Origin: an uncultured Erysipelotrichaceae bacterium
Lineage (GTDB): Bacteria > Bacillota_I > Bacilli_A > Erysipelotrichales > Erysipelotrichaceae
Direction of reading: 5' to 3'
Assembly (NCBI GenBank): GCA_944325685.1
Contig: CALVBC010000030.1
Location: 1 to 36,020 of the forward strand
Length of the DNA: 36,020 nucleotides
Positions 6,134-15,800 of this stretch are shown here, in pieces. A program made the translations under genes and the position numbers. The notes below the pieces were generated by a model. That model did no database searches, was not told where the DNA came from, and saw only the letters and a list, made by a program, of their open reading frames with translations. The number at the start of each line of letters is the position of its first letter. The stretch's first letter is position 1.

Positions 6134-8035
6134 ATGACGAGGATGCCAAAAGGAAAAGTCACGATGAGCGGTGATATCAAAAGACAGTTCAAAGTCGTGG
6201 CTAGAGTATTATCCTATATGCTCAAAAACTACAAATTTGCTTTCTTAGTAGTCGTCATCTGTATCATCGGTCAGACATTATGCACCTTACAGGGTATGTT
6301 ATTTACCCAACGCTTGATCGATGATTTCATCGCACCGATGGTGACAAATGGTTCGACTGATTTTGGGCCACTAGCTAACGCCTTATTGCAGATGGCATTC
6401 TACTATGGCTTAGGTATCATCTTCGCCTATGCTCATCAAAGGATCATGGTCAATGTCGGTCAAGGTACGATGCGTAAGCTGCGTGAAGATCTATTCAGTC
6501 ATATGGAGACTTTACCGATCAAGTACTTTGATACCCATGCCCATGGGGATATCATGAGTGTCTATACCAATGATGTCGATACATTAAGACAACTGATGTC
6601 ACAATCTATCCCAAACTTCATCAATTCATCATTCACGATGATATCGACGTATATATCACTACTTGTATTAGATATACCACTTACGATCGTCACGGCTTGT
6701 ATGACCGGAGTCATGCTTTATACGATGACAAAATTAAGTGCTAAATCAGGTAAATACTTCTATAACCAACAAAAAGACCTCGGTAAGGTCAATGGCTTTA
6801 TCGAAGAGATGATGGATGGTCAAAAGGTCGTCAAGGTATTCTGCCATGAAGAAAAGGCGATCGAGGATTTCAAGGCTTTAAATGAAGAGTTGAGATCAAG
6901 TTCAGAAGAAGCTAATAAGATTGCTAATATCATGATGCCGATCAACAATAACCTAGGCAATATCTCCTACGTCCTATGTGCGATCGTCGGTGGTATCTTG
7001 GCATTAGGTGGCTATACCGGTCTTACTTTAGGAAAGCTTGTTTCCTTCTTATCTTTGAACCGTAATGCCACTCAACCTGTCGGCCAGATGTCACAACAGA
7101 TGAACTTCATCGTCATGGCAACAGCTGGTGCTGAGCGTATCTTTGCCCTCTTAGATGAAAAGAGTGAAGTCGATAATGGCTATGTCACCTTAGTAAATGC
7201 TAAGGAAGATAAGGATGGCAATATCACCGAGACTAAAGAAAGAACAGGCATTTGGGCTTGGAAGCATCCACATCACGATGGTACGCTCACCTATAAGAAA
7301 CTCGAAGGTGATATCGTCTTTGACGATGTCGACTTTGGCTATGATGATAAGAAGATGGTCTTACACAACATCAAGATGTATGCGACACCGGGCCAAAAGA
7401 TCGCCTTTGTCGGCTCGACTGGTGCTGGTAAGACGACGATCACCAACCTCATAAACCGGTTCTATGATATCCAAGATGGTAAGATCCGCTATGATGGCAT
7501 CAACATAAACAAGATCAAAAAGGATGACTTAAGAAGGTCATTAGGCATGGTCTTACAGGATACTCATCTATTCACTGGTACGGTCATGGATAATATCCGC
7601 TATGGTCGATTAGATGCGACGGATGCTGAATGTATCGCTGCAGCTAAGCTTGCCAATGCGCATGGCTTTATCAAGCGTCTACCAGAAGGTTATGATACAC
7701 TTATCACCGCTGATGGGGCTAACCTGTCGCAAGGTCAAAGACAACTATTAGCGATCGCTAGGGCAGCGGTAGCTGATCCACCAGTCCTCATCTTAGATGA
7801 AGCTACTTCAAGTATCGATACAAGGACGGAGACTTTAGTCCAAGAGGGTATGGATTGCCTTATGATCGGTAGGACATCATTTGTCATCGCTCATAGGTTG
7901 AGCACCGTCAAAAACGCTGACTGTATCATGGTCTTAGAGAATGGTCGGATCATCGAGCGTGGTACCCATGATGATCTCATCGCCCAAAAAGGCCGTTATT
8001 ATCAACTATATACCGGCAACAAGATCGGTGAATAA
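6134..8035 (+). CDS. ABC exporter half (permease + ATPase), canonical ATP site
   Basis: This is the second half of the heterodimer, 633 residues from ATG 6134. The frame is open upstream to 6083, but GGAGGT at 6121-6126 points to 6134, 1 nt after the stop of the first half. It has an exporter membrane domain (about 35-350) and a complete ATPase domain: Walker A GSTGAGKTT (427-435), signature NLSQGQRQ, Walker B LILDEATSS with catalytic Glu556, and H-loop His587 (IAHRLSTV). An insert between the membrane and ATPase domains (about residues 355-400, with GIWAWKHPHHDG) is also seen in LmrD-type partners. The end is marked by a terminator overlapping the stop codon. The substrate is unknown; MarR control suggests a toxic compound. 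Confidence 0.95.
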   Translation: MTRMPKGKVTMSGDIKRQFKVVARVLSYMLKNYKFAFLVVVICIIGQTLCTLQGMLFTQRLIDDFIAPMVTNGSTDFGPLANALLQMAFYYGLGIIFAYAHQRIMVNVGQGTMRKLREDLFSHMETLPIKYFDTHAHGDIMSVYTNDVDTLRQLMSQSIPNFINSSFTMISTYISLLVLDIPLTIVTACMTGVMLYTMTKLSAKSGKYFYNQQKDLGKVNGFIEEMMDGQKVVKVFCHEEKAIEDFKALNEELRSSSEEANKIANIMMPINNNLGNISYVLCAIVGGILALGGYTGLTLGKLVSFLSLNRNATQPVGQMSQQMNFIVMATAGAERIFALLDEKSEVDNGYVTLVNAKEDKDGNITETKERTGIWAWKHPHHDGTLTYKKLEGDIVFDDVDFGYDDKKMVLHNIKMYATPGQKIAFVGSTGAGKTTITNLINRFYDIQDGKIRYDGININKIKKDDLRRSLGMVLQDTHLFTGTVMDNIRYGRLDATDAECIAAAKLANAHGFIKRLPEGYDTLITADGANLSQGQRQLLAIARAAVADPPVLILDEATSSIDTRTETLVQEGMDCLMIGRTSFVIAHRLSTVKNADCIMVLENGRIIERGTHDDLIAQKGRYYQLYTGNKIGE

Positions 8036-8054
8036 GCTCCTTAGGGAGCTTTTA
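8034..8054 (+). terminator. Terminator of the marR-ABC operon
   Basis: The hairpin AAGCTCC/GGAGCTT with loop TTAG is followed by T residues. It starts inside the TAA of the second ABC gene. Confidence 0.8.
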
Positions 8055-8062
8055 AAATATGT

Positions 8063-8068
8063 TAGAAT
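8063..8068 (+). promoter_or_regulatory. Extended -10 element of the lipoprotein gene
   Basis: TATGTTAGAAT at 8058-8068 gives an extended -10 (TGT before TAGAAT), with no good -35. The predicted start near 8075 leaves a leader of about 16 nt that begins in the GAGGAGGGG ribosome-binding site. The same TATGTTAKAAT string precedes the genes at 8613 and 12085. Confidence 0.5.
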
Positions 8069-8090
8069 ATAGAGGAGGGGGATATATACT

Positions 8091-8546
8091 ATGAAAAGGA
8101 TAATAGTCATCCTATTAGGGCTTTTAGTGTTAGTGGGATGTCAAAGTACACCAAAAAGTGTCAGTAAGGCTTGCTCACTTGAGATGTTAGGAATGAAGGC
8201 GACGATAAAAGCTTTAGCGGAAAGTGAAGAAGCGGATATCGATGAAGTTGAGATCGCGATGGAGATACCTTATATAGTATTAGGGATCGATGGAAGTGGG
8301 CTCACTGATGAAGTAAAAGAAGCGATCAGCACCCAGATGGAATCATCGCTATTAAGCTTAGCAGGGCTTGAGCAGTATCGTGATTATACTGAAGTATCCC
8401 AAAGCGAGCTCAACGATGAAGGGATGGCTTTTGGTCTTGTCTTAGATATCAAGAAGTTTATCGAAGATAATGGATCGACTGGTGAAGATCTAAGCTTCAA
8501 TAATTTCATCACTACACTTGAAGCTAGCGGCATGACTTGTGAATGA
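8091..8546 (+). CDS. Small lipoprotein of unknown function
   Basis: The 151-residue product has a lipoprotein signal: MKR, a hydrophobic core (IIVILLGLLVLV) and a lipobox LVGC with the acylated Cys at residue 17. It should be anchored to the outer face of the cytoplasmic membrane. The mature part is acidic and rich in Glu, Asp and Ser, with repeated short helical and strand-like stretches. Its size and overall pattern loosely recall the YehR/DUF1307 lipoproteins, but I see no decisive motif, so that is only a guess. It is a single-gene unit, bracketed by its own extended -10 and a terminator. Confidence 0.8.
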   Translation: MKRIIVILLGLLVLVGCQSTPKSVSKACSLEMLGMKATIKALAESEEADIDEVEIAMEIPYIVLGIDGSGLTDEVKEAISTQMESSLLSLAGLEQYRDYTEVSQSELNDEGMAFGLVLDIKKFIEDNGSTGEDLSFNNFITTLEASGMTCE

Positions 8547-8551
8547 TAAAT

Positions 8552-8580
8552 AAGTGGCTCTAATAAAAGGGTCACTTTTT
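8552..8580 (+). terminator. Terminator after the lipoprotein gene
   Basis: AAGTGGCTC (8552-8560) pairs with GGGTCACTT through nine pairs, including two G-U pairs, around the loop TAATAAAA, followed by TTT. It ends only about 20 nt before the next -10 element. Confidence 0.7.
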
Positions 8581-8597
8581 ATAGGGGTAGACAGATA

Positions 8598-8606
8598 TGT
8601 TATAAT
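8598..8606 (+). promoter_or_regulatory. Extended -10 promoter for a leaderless antiporter mRNA
   Basis: TGT-TATAAT (8598-8606) is followed by six bases (TTAACT) and then the ATG at 8613. The usual distance from -10 to transcription start puts +1 on the A of the ATG. No ribosome-binding site precedes this ATG. TTTATA at 8578-8583 could act as a weak -35 at 17 nt. Confidence 0.6.
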
Positions 8607-8612
8607 TTAACT

Positions 8613-10217
8613 ATGTTAGAGACGATGTTATTTGTAGCGACGATACTACTTGTCTGCTCACTTTTAAAGAAAGTATCAGGCAAGATCGGTATCCCATCAC
8701 TACTCCTATTTATCATTTTGGGGATGCTAGTAGGAAGTGATGGGATCTTTAGGATACCTTTTGATGATTACTATTTTGCTCAGACGATAAGTACGATCGC
8801 CTTAGTTGTCATCATGTTCACCGGTGGTTTTGAGACCAATTTTAATGAAGCTAGAAAAGTGGCTTTCAAAGCGATCATCTTAAGTAGCTTAGGTACGATC
8901 TTGACCGCCGTTTTAGTCGGTCTATTCTGTTATCTAGTCTTAGGGATGGGCTTATTAGAAGGGATGTTATGTGGTAGTGTCTTAGCTTCAACTGATGCCG
9001 CTAGTGTCTTTTCGATCTTGCGCTCTAAAAAGCTAGCTTTAAAGGAAGATACAGCCCCACTATTAGAGATGGAGAGCGGTAGTAATGACCCTTTTGCTTA
9101 TATGCTCACGATCGTGATCTTAGCCGCGATGGGTGAAGGGATCACTGTAGGTGGTGTCATCATCCTGCTTTTAAAACAACTATCTATCGGTCTAATATTT
9201 GGCTTTGGGATCGGCTTATTAGTGCGCTATATCATGCAGAATGTCCGCTTTGATACATCGGGTATCGAAACGATCTTTATCACCGCTTTTGTCTTTGCAT
9301 CATATGCCCTTTGTTCCCTGCTTGATGGCAATGGCTTTTTAAGCGTCTATATCATCGGGATCATCTTAGGTAATGCCAAGCTCAAAGAAAATAAGATCCT
9401 CGTACCTTTCTTTGATGGTATCACCGCTAATATGCAAGCGATCCTATTCTTCTTACTTGGCTTATTAGCTTATCCATCAAGGATGGGTAGCGTGCTTGTA
9501 GTCGGTATCATCATCATGGCCTTCATGTTAGTTATCGCAAGGCCTTTAGCTGTCTTTATACTATCTTTGCCTTTTAAAAGCAGTCTAAGGCAAGATCTTT
9601 TGGTCTCATTTGCTGGGCTCAGAGGAGCTGCTAGTATCGTCTTTGCGATCCAAGCTGTTTTAGATCCAGCAAGTATATCCTATGATATCTTCCATATCGT
9701 CTTTATCATCGTCCTACTATCGATCGCTATCCAAGGTTCTTTATTACCGCTTGTCGCTAAAAAGCTCGATATGATCGATGAAGATGGTGATGTCTTAAAG
9801 ACCTTTACTGACTATGTCGATGAAAGGCCGATCAACTATATCGAATTCACCATCGAAGATGGTCATGGATATGTCGATAAGATGATCAAGGATATCACGA
9901 TCCCACCTAATACCTTGATCGTCAATATCAAGCGCGATGATATAAATATCATCCCTCGTGGTGATACGATCCTCAAAAAGGGCGATATAGTATTACTATG
10001 CGCTTTAGAGAATAAGAAAGACACGGAATTATCCCTATATGAGAAGGTCATCGACAAAGATTCACTACTTATCGATATGCGTTTAAAAGACATCGGTAAA
10101 TATACGAATGGCCTTGTCGTATTAGTCCAAAGAGGTGATGGATATATCATCCCTGACGGTAATTTGGTCCTTAAAGCTGGTGACCGCATCGTCATCAATC
10201 ACGATATCTATCGATAA
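8613..10217 (+). CDS. CPA1-type K+(Na+)/H+ antiporter with C-terminal RCK_C domains
   Basis: This 534-residue protein has an N-terminal antiporter domain of about a dozen helices (about 1-385) and a cytosolic regulatory tail. The core has CPA1-type motifs: STDAASVF on one discontinuous helix and MESGSNDPFA containing the ND pair that binds cation and proton. The tail has two RCK_C/TrkA_C-like halves, each ending 'I-P-x-G-D/N-x-x-L-K-x-G-D' (IIPRGDTILKKGD and IIPDGNLVLKAGD), typical of NhaP2/CvrA-like potassium-proton antiporters gated by a small ligand. It should act in K+ or Na+ and pH homeostasis. There is no ribosome-binding site, and the promoter -10 lies 6 nt upstream, so translation probably starts on a leaderless mRNA. 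Confidence 0.92.
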   Translation: MLETMLFVATILLVCSLLKKVSGKIGIPSLLLFIILGMLVGSDGIFRIPFDDYYFAQTISTIALVVIMFTGGFETNFNEARKVAFKAIILSSLGTILTAVLVGLFCYLVLGMGLLEGMLCGSVLASTDAASVFSILRSKKLALKEDTAPLLEMESGSNDPFAYMLTIVILAAMGEGITVGGVIILLLKQLSIGLIFGFGIGLLVRYIMQNVRFDTSGIETIFITAFVFASYALCSLLDGNGFLSVYIIGIILGNAKLKENKILVPFFDGITANMQAILFFLLGLLAYPSRMGSVLVVGIIIMAFMLVIARPLAVFILSLPFKSSLRQDLLVSFAGLRGAASIVFAIQAVLDPASISYDIFHIVFIIVLLSIAIQGSLLPLVAKKLDMIDEDGDVLKTFTDYVDERPINYIEFTIEDGHGYVDKMIKDITIPPNTLIVNIKRDDINIIPRGDTILKKGDIVLLCALENKKDTELSLYEKVIDKDSLLIDMRLKDIGKYTNGLVVLVQRGDGYIIPDGNLVLKAGDRIVINHDIYR

Positions 10218-10225
10218 GATCATCT

Positions 10226-10258
10226 TTGTGATATAAAGAAAATATCTTATGATATAAT
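10226..10258 (+). promoter_or_regulatory. Putative promoter of the six-helix membrane protein
   Basis: TTGTGA (10226-10231) lies 16 nt from TATGAT (10248-10253), and an overlapping TATAAT sits at 10253-10258. Either -10 gives a start at about 10260-10265, right at the AAAGGAG ribosome-binding site (10264-10270). Confidence 0.45.
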
Positions 10259-10282
10259 GAGCTAAAGGAGACATATCACTAT

Positions 10283-11014
10283 ATGGAAAAAACGAAATTG
10301 TCTAAGTATTTCTTTTACTTATTCGTCGCTTCGATCATCTTAGTTGTCACTAATGCCTTGACGAATGCATCGGATGATGATGGTAGTATACTAAAAACAC
10401 TTGTAAGCATCATCAACCTAGCGATAAGCATCTTCTACATCGTCATCATATGGAAGCTATCTAAACTGAGTAGTCACTATAAGACATCAGCGATCTTGAA
10501 GATCGTAAACTATGCTTTAGTGGTCGTTTCGACCATCATCGGTGTATGGATGATCTTTAGTTCATTTTTTAGCTTTGGTCATCATATGTCGATCGAAGGT
10601 ATCATCGGTTTAACCTTAGGTTCATTTAGTATGATCGCGGTCATACTCATCATCATCGCGATCGCAAGTTCGATCATCGGTATGATCGCTGAATATCATG
10701 AATACCAAGGTCACAGTGAAGCGATGATCGATTATGATAGTTCATATACCGTCAAATGGAAAAAGCTATGGAAATATTATTTCTGGAGCATGATCATCAT
10801 GATCATCGCCATGGCCATATCATTGATATCAGTATTCACCTATAGCTTTGGCCTTGTATCTCTTGGCATGGCGATAACGCTCATCGCTGGTATCGCTGGG
10901 GTTGCGTGTGGTATCTTTAAGATCATCTACTTATATCGCATGAGTAAGATCGTCGATAACTATTATGATACTTATATCGATGTCGAAGTACATGAGACAC
11001 CAAAAGGACGATAA
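10283..11014 (+). CDS. Six-helix integral membrane protein, function unknown
   Basis: The 243-residue product has about six hydrophobic helices: near residues 10-27, 38-60, 70-95, 105-135, 163-185 and 188-216. A short acidic loop follows the first helix, and a soluble loop with HEYQGHSEAMIDYD lies between helices four and five. I recognise no family motif. Charged residues suggest a cytosolic C-terminus (VDNYYDTYIDVEVHETPKGR). AAAGGAG is 12 nt before the ATG, a longer gap than usual. It converges on the unrelated membrane protein at 11081-12085 and shares a bidirectional terminator with it. Confidence 0.75.
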   Translation: MEKTKLSKYFFYLFVASIILVVTNALTNASDDDGSILKTLVSIINLAISIFYIVIIWKLSKLSSHYKTSAILKIVNYALVVVSTIIGVWMIFSSFFSFGHHMSIEGIIGLTLGSFSMIAVILIIIAIASSIIGMIAEYHEYQGHSEAMIDYDSSYTVKWKKLWKYYFWSMIIMIIAMAISLISVFTYSFGLVSLGMAITLIAGIAGVACGIFKIIYLYRMSKIVDNYYDTYIDVEVHETPKGR

Positions 11015-11054
11015 TACCGAAGTCCTATAATAAGCAAACACGATAAAAAAAGAT

Positions 11055-11079
11055 AACTGCAGCTTAGGCTGCAGTTTTT
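11055..11079. terminator. Bidirectional terminator between two convergent membrane-protein genes
   Basis: AACTGCAGC and GCTGCAGTT form a perfect 9-bp stem with loop TTAG. A T run follows on the + strand (11077-11079), and an A run at 11045-11051 supplies the U tract for the minus strand. It can end transcripts from both sides. Confidence 0.85.
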
Positions 11080-11080
11080 A

Positions 11081-12085
11081 TCAGTAATTATTGATCGATA
11101 GATAGAAGTTAGCAGAAGGACCATAGCCATAATCATAGATATGATAGGACATATACATCGGTCCTGTTGACATATCGACTACCTCATCTTCGATCGTTAG
11201 ATCGCGCATCTCTTCTTTGAAGCTATCGGATATCAGTGGTTCTTGTAAGAAGCGATCATCGATATCAAGATCTTTGACATTGGCATAATAGGCTGCTAGC
11301 TTATCTTCGATATAGGCGATATTCGTATCGATTCCTTCATTAGGATCGACATCGATACTATAAGCCATATATTCGATATCACCCTCATTGGTCACTGAGA
11401 AGGTGATATATGAATCCATATCATAGTCCATATAAGCGCTGAAGTAATAACCATAGCTCAGATATTCATCATTAGGATCATCATAGTAGATCGAATAGCT
11501 ATCATCTTTAAAGGCATCTTCTAAGGTATATATGACACTAGCGGCTTTATCGACCGACTGGTTCTTTATACTGTAGTCACCGATATACTCAGGGATATAG
11601 GATATGACTAAGATGATACTTGGCACAAGGATAAGCGATAAGACATAACGCTTGATATCAGGCATCTTGATGTCATATAGGGCTATCGCATCATAGACCT
11701 TATCCATAAAGCGCTTATCGCTTTGATCAGCTCTCTTTTTGGCTTTATGGATATCGATTAGGGATACTTCATCATCGTCATCGATATAGCGATCTAAAAA
11801 GACCGTATTGACTTCCTTTTCGATCATCTGCCAGTCAGGATCATTGGGTCCTTTTTTTATCTTGATAAAGGCATAGATCGTATATATCACAAAGAAGATA
11901 CAGGAGATGACCGTCAATAATAGGCTGAATGATGGAGCACCATCTAATAGGAAGAAATTAAAGTCGATCATTAGTAATAATGACCATAATATGATGATGC
12001 CGATGATCATCCAAAGACTGGTCTTTAAAGTACCATCGAGGATGACATATTTTCTTAGTATCTTTTCTCTTTTTATCTTATCCAT
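11081..12085 (-). CDS. Membrane protein with acidic, Tyr-rich extracytoplasmic domain, function unknown
   Basis: This 334-residue protein has two N-terminal helices (about residues 22-42 and 50-72), a cytosolic linker, a third helix (about 147-165) and then a long C-terminal domain of about 165 residues. The C-terminal domain is very rich in Asp, Glu and Tyr (for example SYSIYYDDPNDEYLSYGYY) and probably lies outside the membrane. I know no family that fits. There is no ribosome-binding site. An extended -10 element ends 6 nt before the ATG, so the mRNA appears leaderless. Leftward transcription ends at the shared terminator at 11055-11079. Confidence 0.75.
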   Translation of the reverse strand: MDKIKREKILRKYVILDGTLKTSLWMIIGIIILWSLLLMIDFNFFLLDGAPSFSLLLTVISCIFFVIYTIYAFIKIKKGPNDPDWQMIEKEVNTVFLDRYIDDDDEVSLIDIHKAKKRADQSDKRFMDKVYDAIALYDIKMPDIKRYVLSLILVPSIILVISYIPEYIGDYSIKNQSVDKAASVIYTLEDAFKDDSYSIYYDDPNDEYLSYGYYFSAYMDYDMDSYITFSVTNEGDIEYMAYSIDVDPNEGIDTNIAYIEDKLAAYYANVKDLDIDDRFLQEPLISDSFKEEMRDLTIEDEVVDMSTGPMYMSYHIYDYGYGPSANFYLSINNY

Positions 12086-12091
12086 GTGTTT

Positions 12092-12100
12092 ATTCTAACA
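12092..12100 (-). promoter_or_regulatory. Extended -10 promoter for a leaderless mRNA
   Basis: On the minus strand TGT-TAGAAT is followed by AAACAC and then the ATG at 12085, so +1 is predicted on the A of the start codon. The layout matches the antiporter promoter at 8598-8606. The region overlaps the U tract of the cutC terminator. Confidence 0.6.
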
Positions 12101-12127
12101 TAAAAGAGACACCATTAGATGTCTCTT
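12101..12127 (-). terminator. Terminator of the ABC-cutC operon
   Basis: On the minus strand AAGAGACA pairs with TGTCTCTT over an 8-nt loop that includes the cutC stop codon, and a short U tract follows. It separates cutC from the next leftward gene. Confidence 0.65.
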
Positions 12128-12819
12128 GATAGGATATCGAGCACTTTTTCAACGCGTTCTCTACTGACGGTGATATGCGATAAGCCACCTCTTTCTTCCA
12201 CCTTTTTAAAAGTGCCATGGCATTGAGTGCATTTAGTCAAAGATAAGACTTTTAGGATATTGTCTTCATTGATCCCACCACCTGGCAATAATTCGATCTT
12301 ATCACCATATAAGTCATAGTATTTACCGATCCTTTCAGCAGCGGCATATAGATCTTCACCTTCTTCATTCATCAGTAGGATACGATCAACACCATTGTCG
12401 ATGAGGATCTTGAGGGCCTCTTCCTTGTCTTTGATAAGATCGAATGCCTTATGGAAGACGAGCTCTTTGCCTTCAGTGATCTTACGCATCTTCTTTAGGG
12501 CTTCGATATCGATCTTATCATCTTCATTTAAAAAGCCAAAGACGATACCATCAGCGCCATGATCGATCAATTCCTGGGCGTCCTTATACATGACTTCCTT
12601 TTCTTCATCGGTGTATAAGAAGTCACCGGTCTTGGTCCTGACCATGCACATGATCGGCTTGTCGCTGATCTTTTTCGCCTCGACTAAGGTGTGTACACTT
12701 GGAGTAAGGCCACCTAGTTCTAAGGCACTGTTGAGTTCGATACGATCGTAGTCAAGACCTTTGATCGCAACGATATCCTTGATGTTTCCACAACATACTT
12801 CTAATTTCGCTCTTTTCAT
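12115..12819 (-). CDS. cutC: CutC family protein (copper homeostasis)
   Basis: The 234-residue product matches the CutC TIM-barrel family. It starts with LEVCCGN, then YDRIELNSALELGGLTPS (family pattern 'A-D-R-I-E-L-C-x-x-L-x-x-G-G-L-T-P-S'), then MVRTKTGDFLYTDEE, GADGIVFGFL, VFHKAFD and LLPGGGI. It is about as long as other bacterial CutC proteins and is cytosolic. CutC was linked to copper tolerance in Escherichia coli and Enterococcus, but its biochemical activity is unsettled. The ribosome-binding site AAGGAGGAG overlaps the stop codon of the upstream MacB-like gene, so it is co-transcribed and translationally coupled. A cys-rich site CTQCHGTF lies near the C-terminus. Confidence 0.93.
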   Translation of the reverse strand: MKRAKLEVCCGNIKDIVAIKGLDYDRIELNSALELGGLTPSVHTLVEAKKISDKPIMCMVRTKTGDFLYTDEEKEVMYKDAQELIDHGADGIVFGFLNEDDKIDIEALKKMRKITEGKELVFHKAFDLIKDKEEALKILIDNGVDRILLMNEEGEDLYAAAERIGKYYDLYGDKIELLPGGGINEDNILKVLSLTKCTQCHGTFKKVEERGGLSHITVSRERVEKVLDILSRDI

Positions 12820-12828
12820 TTCTCCTCC

Positions 12829-15800
12829 TTATTCTGTCCTTAAAGCTTCGACAGGATCTTGTCGAGCTGCTTGTTTAGATGGGATAAAGCCACCGATCAT
12901 CGTCAAGATCGTGCTTAGCGCAGCTAAAGCGATAGCTGCCATTACCGGTAACTTCGCATTGATATCGGTGGTGCCAGCAATATCGTGGATGATAGCATTA
13001 GCTGGGAATAAAGCCAAGTAACTGATACCAACACCGATAAGGCCACTTAGTAAGCCGATGATAAAGGTCTCGGCATTGAAGACGGCTGATATATTGCCTT
13101 TACTTGCCCCGATCGCCCTTAAGATACCGATCTCTTTTTTGCGCTCTAAGACACTGATATAGGTGATGACCCCGATCATGATACTAGAGACGACAAGGGA
13201 GATGGCGACAAAGGCGATGAGGACATAGCTGATGACATCGATGATCGTCGTGACCGATGACATCAAAGCACCGACATAGTCTGTATAGTTGATGACCTTC
13301 TCTGGCTCTGACTCTTCTACTCTGGCATTATAATCATCAAGATAGTTGAGTATCTGATCTTTGGCTTCAAAGTTTGTCGGATAGATATTGATGGCTGATG
13401 GATCATCTTCATCGACATAGCCAAGGCGTTCAAGGTTATTCTCATAACTTGCTTGGGCGGATATGATCTGAGCAGCGATGATCTCCGATAGCTCTTTTGC
13501 ATCGATATTCATCTTGAAGGCATCTTTGATCTTTGATGTATCGATCTTTAAAGCATCAGGGAAGACCTCAGCAAACTTATCCACCGCTTCTAGCATGATC
13601 TTTTCGATATTATCGGTGATCATCTTTTCGATCTTCGGTGTGATATCATCGACGATGCGGTTGATATTGCGCCTTAACGTCCTGACGATATCGGTACTAT
13701 CCATAAATTCTGTGACGGCATTATCGATAATAGCTTGGCCATCACTTGAATTGACATAGTTTTCAAACGATGCCATGTAGGAGTTTTGTATGGCGGTAGT
13801 ATATTCCTTCAAGATCCTTTCTAATTCCACTTGGAATTCCTCTTGGGTCATTTGACTTTCATCGGTTTGAGGTGGCTCACTAGGGCCAGTCTCTGTATCA
13901 CCTTGACCAGGATCGCTCGGTAATTGATCGACTAGAGCTTTTAGGTCTTCGAATAGTTTATTGCTTAATGCATTATCAGGATCTACAGGATTAGCCTCAA
14001 GATAAGTATTATAACCAACTAAGATCGCACGCATCATCTCTTCACCTTTGATGCCGATATCTTCAAGATCGATACCTCTAAGGACATCGGCTAATTCGAT
14101 ATCATTGATGATACTGTTAAAGTCAAGATCAAAGCTTTCCATATCGATATCCTCAATTGCTTTTTCTAAGACTTCTTGATCGATACTAAAGGCACTCTCT
14201 AATATATCACTATCGATCGAAAAGAAAGATGATATATCGATATCAGCTTCGGTATCACTACCGAATCCTTGGCCGGTAAAGACATCGATATTTGGCTCAG
14301 CTAATTGCTTTTGAAGGATATCACTGTCCATCGCTTTTTGAGCGATATATTGATTTAAAGATGGTAGATAGTTGATACCACTGCTCAGCATCGCGATCGC
14401 ATCGCTCTCTTTTGGTTTGACGATCCCGACGATCGTCAGGTCTTCACTTTGTTCGATGACGCCCTTTAGATATTCTTCGTCATCGCTTTTATCGATATAG
14501 ACATCTAAGCTTTCATCGTATTCATATAAGTCACTGTATAGGACGATCTTGAATTTCTTATTCAAAAAATCATCATAGCTGTAGTTATCAAAAGACACTT
14601 CATTACTGGTATCACCATTAGCAAAGTCATCGACCATCGTCTCTAGTTCACTGTAATCTTTAAGATCTAAAGCATAGATCACAAAGTCAGTCACATTACC
14701 ACTTGGTGTCAGGACTAAGACGCATTCATTGTATTTCTCAGGCCACTTGCCAGCTTCCAGGGTATATTGATCGATATACAGTTCTTCATTTTCTGGCATC
14801 TGATAGAAGAAATTCGTCGACATCATACTTGACATCATGGCATTACTGGAAGCATTGGTACCAAGACCTAAGCTATTGAAGGTCTCATCAGGGTTGACCT
14901 TGTGGATGTTTTCGGTATTGGTGCTATATATCAAAGGTTCGATATCATATTCATACTCGATCGCTCGTATATAAGGCTTTAATGCATCTTCATTAGCTTT
15001 GAGATCATCCATCAAAGAGCCAAGGTCATTAGCGCCGATCTTAGTGAACATCGAGGTGATCATCTCACTGACACCGATCTCATCATCAGCTTTTTCCTTG
15101 ATCAGCGAACCAACTGTCTCTTCCATCATCCCAGCGACATTAAAGGATGAACTTTGGATCATCAAAGGATATTCACTTAAGGTATCTTCTTCGATATCAC
15201 TGATATAATCACTGACCCCAGTCGATAAAGATAAGATCAGGGCGATGCCGATGATGCCGATCGAGCCGGCAAAGGCCGTCAAGATTGTCCTGGCTTTCTT
15301 GGTCTTAAGGTTTGAAAAACTCAAGGACAAAGCCGTTAAAAAGGACATCGATGACTTACCCATATTAGCTTCTTTGATGGGTTTTTGTTTAGCTTCATAA
15401 GGGTCAGAGTCGCTGATGATATGACCATCCTTTAGTTCGATGATCCGGGTAGCATATTCATAAGCCAATTCAGGATTGTGGGTGACCATGATGACCAGTC
15501 GATCTTTGGCGACCTCCTTTAATAGATCCATGACTTGGATCGAGGTATTAGAGTCAAGGGCACCAGTCGGCTCATCGGCTAATAAGATCTTTGGATCATT
15601 GACTAAAGCTCTAGCGATCGCTACCCTTTGCATCTGGCCACCGGATAACTGGTTTGGCTTTTTATGGGCTTGTTCTTTTAGGCCAACTTCATCGAGAGCC
15701 TTTAAAGCTTTTTCTCTTCTTTCGTTTTTACTTACACCACTTATCGTCAAGGCCAATTCGACATTGGCTAAGATCGTCTGATGCATGATCAGATTGTAGC

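Noticed and set aside
13478-13759. 93-codon plus-strand frame within the MacB-like gene
   Set aside because: It is antisense to a well-supported gene and has no ribosome-binding site or domain.
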